Positions 4,944 through 5,705 of a stretch of DNA of 5,705 nt are shown here, piece after piece. A model generated the notes under the pieces. It did not search any database, had not been told where the DNA came from, and saw nothing but the letters and a program-made list of their open reading frames with translations. A program made the position numbers and the translations under genes. Numbering within the stretch: the first letter of the stretch is position 1; each line of letters opens with the position of its first letter. Origin of the DNA: Alphaproteobacteria bacterium (GTDB taxonomy: Bacteria; Pseudomonadota; Alphaproteobacteria; Rhizobiales; Aestuariivirgaceae); contig JAGRLX010000249.1 in NCBI GenBank assembly GCA_020441605.1, positions 1 to 5,705 of the forward strand, read 5' to 3'.

Positions 4944-5705
4944 ATGAAGAGTTTGCACCTCACCGTGCCAGGCGCGATCTGGCCCAAGGCGAAATACGCG
5001 CTTGCCGGCTCGCTCGCCGCCGCCCGGCTGGCGCTTTATCCCGCCGCCGAATTCGGCTGGCTGTTCGACCCGAACGACATCGCCACGCTTTTTCGGGACG
5101 AGGCAGGCGACATGCCCGTCACGGCGGCGGGCCAGAAGGTGGCGCTGATGCTGGATAAATCCGGAAACGGCAACCACGCCGTCCAGCCCGACTCCGCCAA
5201 GCAGCCAACCTATCAGGTTGACGGGGCCAACGGCTATCTCGATTTCGTCAATACGGCGTCACCGGCCGTTGTCAACTGCATGGACATCGCAGTTGCGCAT
5301 CTGGCGGCTCCCCGAGCCCTGATCATGGCGCTGCGGATGGACGGCGGGTCATCGACGCGCAAGACCCTGGCCCAGTGCTATGGCGTCACCACAAATCCGT
5401 GGCATCCGCTCTCCATCGAGGTCAATGCGACCGATCACCTGGACTCAGCGATCCTCGCCAGCGGCAGCCCGTCCGATCCGGACGCCTGGCCATTCGGGGC
5501 CGATCAGGTCATCTCCTGCCGATACGACTATGGAGCCACCAACAACGTGGTGCTGCGGCGAGGCGGGGCGGATGTCGCGACCGGCACCGCGGCCGGCGGC
5601 AGCGATGTTGCGACCGGGTGCCGGCTGATGGCCAACCGGCTGGAGGTCAACCGCGTCGATGGACGGCTCTACGGCGCGGCCTATGTCAAGTCGTTCTCCT
5701 CGGCG
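4944..5705 (+). CDS. Probable LamG/concanavalin-like phage tail protein (3' end outside window)
   Basis: The frame is open from the ATG at 4944 to the window end: 254 codons with no stop. AAGGGA lies 8 bases upstream, and the gene begins 3 bases after the previous stop, so it is in the same operon. After a short N-terminal segment, FGWLFDPNDIATLFRDEAG (about 38-56), then a MLDKSGNGNHAVQ stretch (about 69-81) and a YLDFVN strand are the recognisable opening of concanavalin/LamG-like tail proteins in alphaproteobacterial phages. The rest (AAPRALIMALRMDGG, NNVVLRRGGADVATG, RLYGAAYVKSF) has the alternating strands expected of that jelly-roll fold. Such proteins bind carbohydrate and probably help adsorption. 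There is no signal peptide; the N-terminal AGSLAAARLALYPAA stretch is mildly hydrophobic but does not look like one. Phage tail assignment is confident, exact ligand unknown. Confidence 0.75.
   Translation, partial: MKSLHLTVPGAIWPKAKYALAGSLAAARLALYPAAEFGWLFDPNDIATLFRDEAGDMPVTAAGQKVALMLDKSGNGNHAVQPDSAKQPTYQVDGANGYLDFVNTASPAVVNCMDIAVAHLAAPRALIMALRMDGGSSTRKTLAQCYGVTTNPWHPLSIEVNATDHLDSAILASGSPSDPDAWPFGADQVISCRYDYGATNNVVLRRGGADVATGTAAGGSDVATGCRLMANRLEVNRVDGRLYGAAYVKSFSSA

Noticed and set aside
3846..5177. A 443-codon open frame on the minus strand opposite the metallophosphoesterase domain and the next gene
   Set aside because: Arg/Gly/Val-rich low-complexity translation with no recognisable domain. 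The plus strand carries all phosphoesterase motifs and good ribosome binding sites. Long antisense frames are expected opposite GC-rich genes.
1..5705. CRISPR array, tRNA, attachment site, insertion sequence or retron-like element
   Set aside because: No spaced direct repeats, cloverleaf, transposase or terminal inverted repeats were seen. The only clear direct repeat is the contiguous coding duplication at 3393-3608.

Overview
This window looks like part of the late structural region of a tailed phage or prophage from an alphaproteobacterium, most likely a Rhizobiales-type host. That placement is inferred from GC-rich coding sequence and from protein motifs I recognise from such phages. No integrase, attachment site, tRNA or host gene is visible, so free phage versus prophage cannot be decided.

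Layout: (1) Positions 1-555, plus strand: the C-terminal end of a large virion protein that begins upstream. (2) Positions 520-1354, minus strand: a compact three-gene cassette read right to left. It encodes a small outer-membrane-type lipoprotein, a secreted Rap1a/Tai-family protein and a small two-TM membrane protein. The first two genes overlap by ATGA, the third starts 5 bases after the second, and the third runs 36 bases into the end of the virion gene. The cassette is visibly less GC-rich than its surroundings and opposes the structural genes, as expected of a moron or a lysis-type module. (3) Positions 1422-5705, plus strand: three tightly spaced tail genes. These are a 408-residue tail-fibre-like protein, a 760-residue tail protein ending in an intact calcineurin-like metallophosphoesterase domain, and the first 254 codons of a probable LamG/concanavalin-like tail protein. 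Each of the last two starts within 10 bases of the previous stop, so they are probably one operon.

The tail genes together look like a host-recognition module: conserved phage adaptor segments at the N-termini and exchangeable binding or enzymatic domains behind them. The most interesting gene is the metallophosphoesterase tail protein. It holds a nearly perfect 108-bp in-frame tandem duplication just before its Fn3/PAP-N-like and phosphoesterase domains, and it changes base composition between its N-terminal adaptor and its catalytic part. The opposite-strand cassette, with a Tai-like periplasmic protein between a spanin-like lipoprotein and a holin-like protein, is the other candidate for new biology. 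There is no gene-free stretch longer than about 70 bases.
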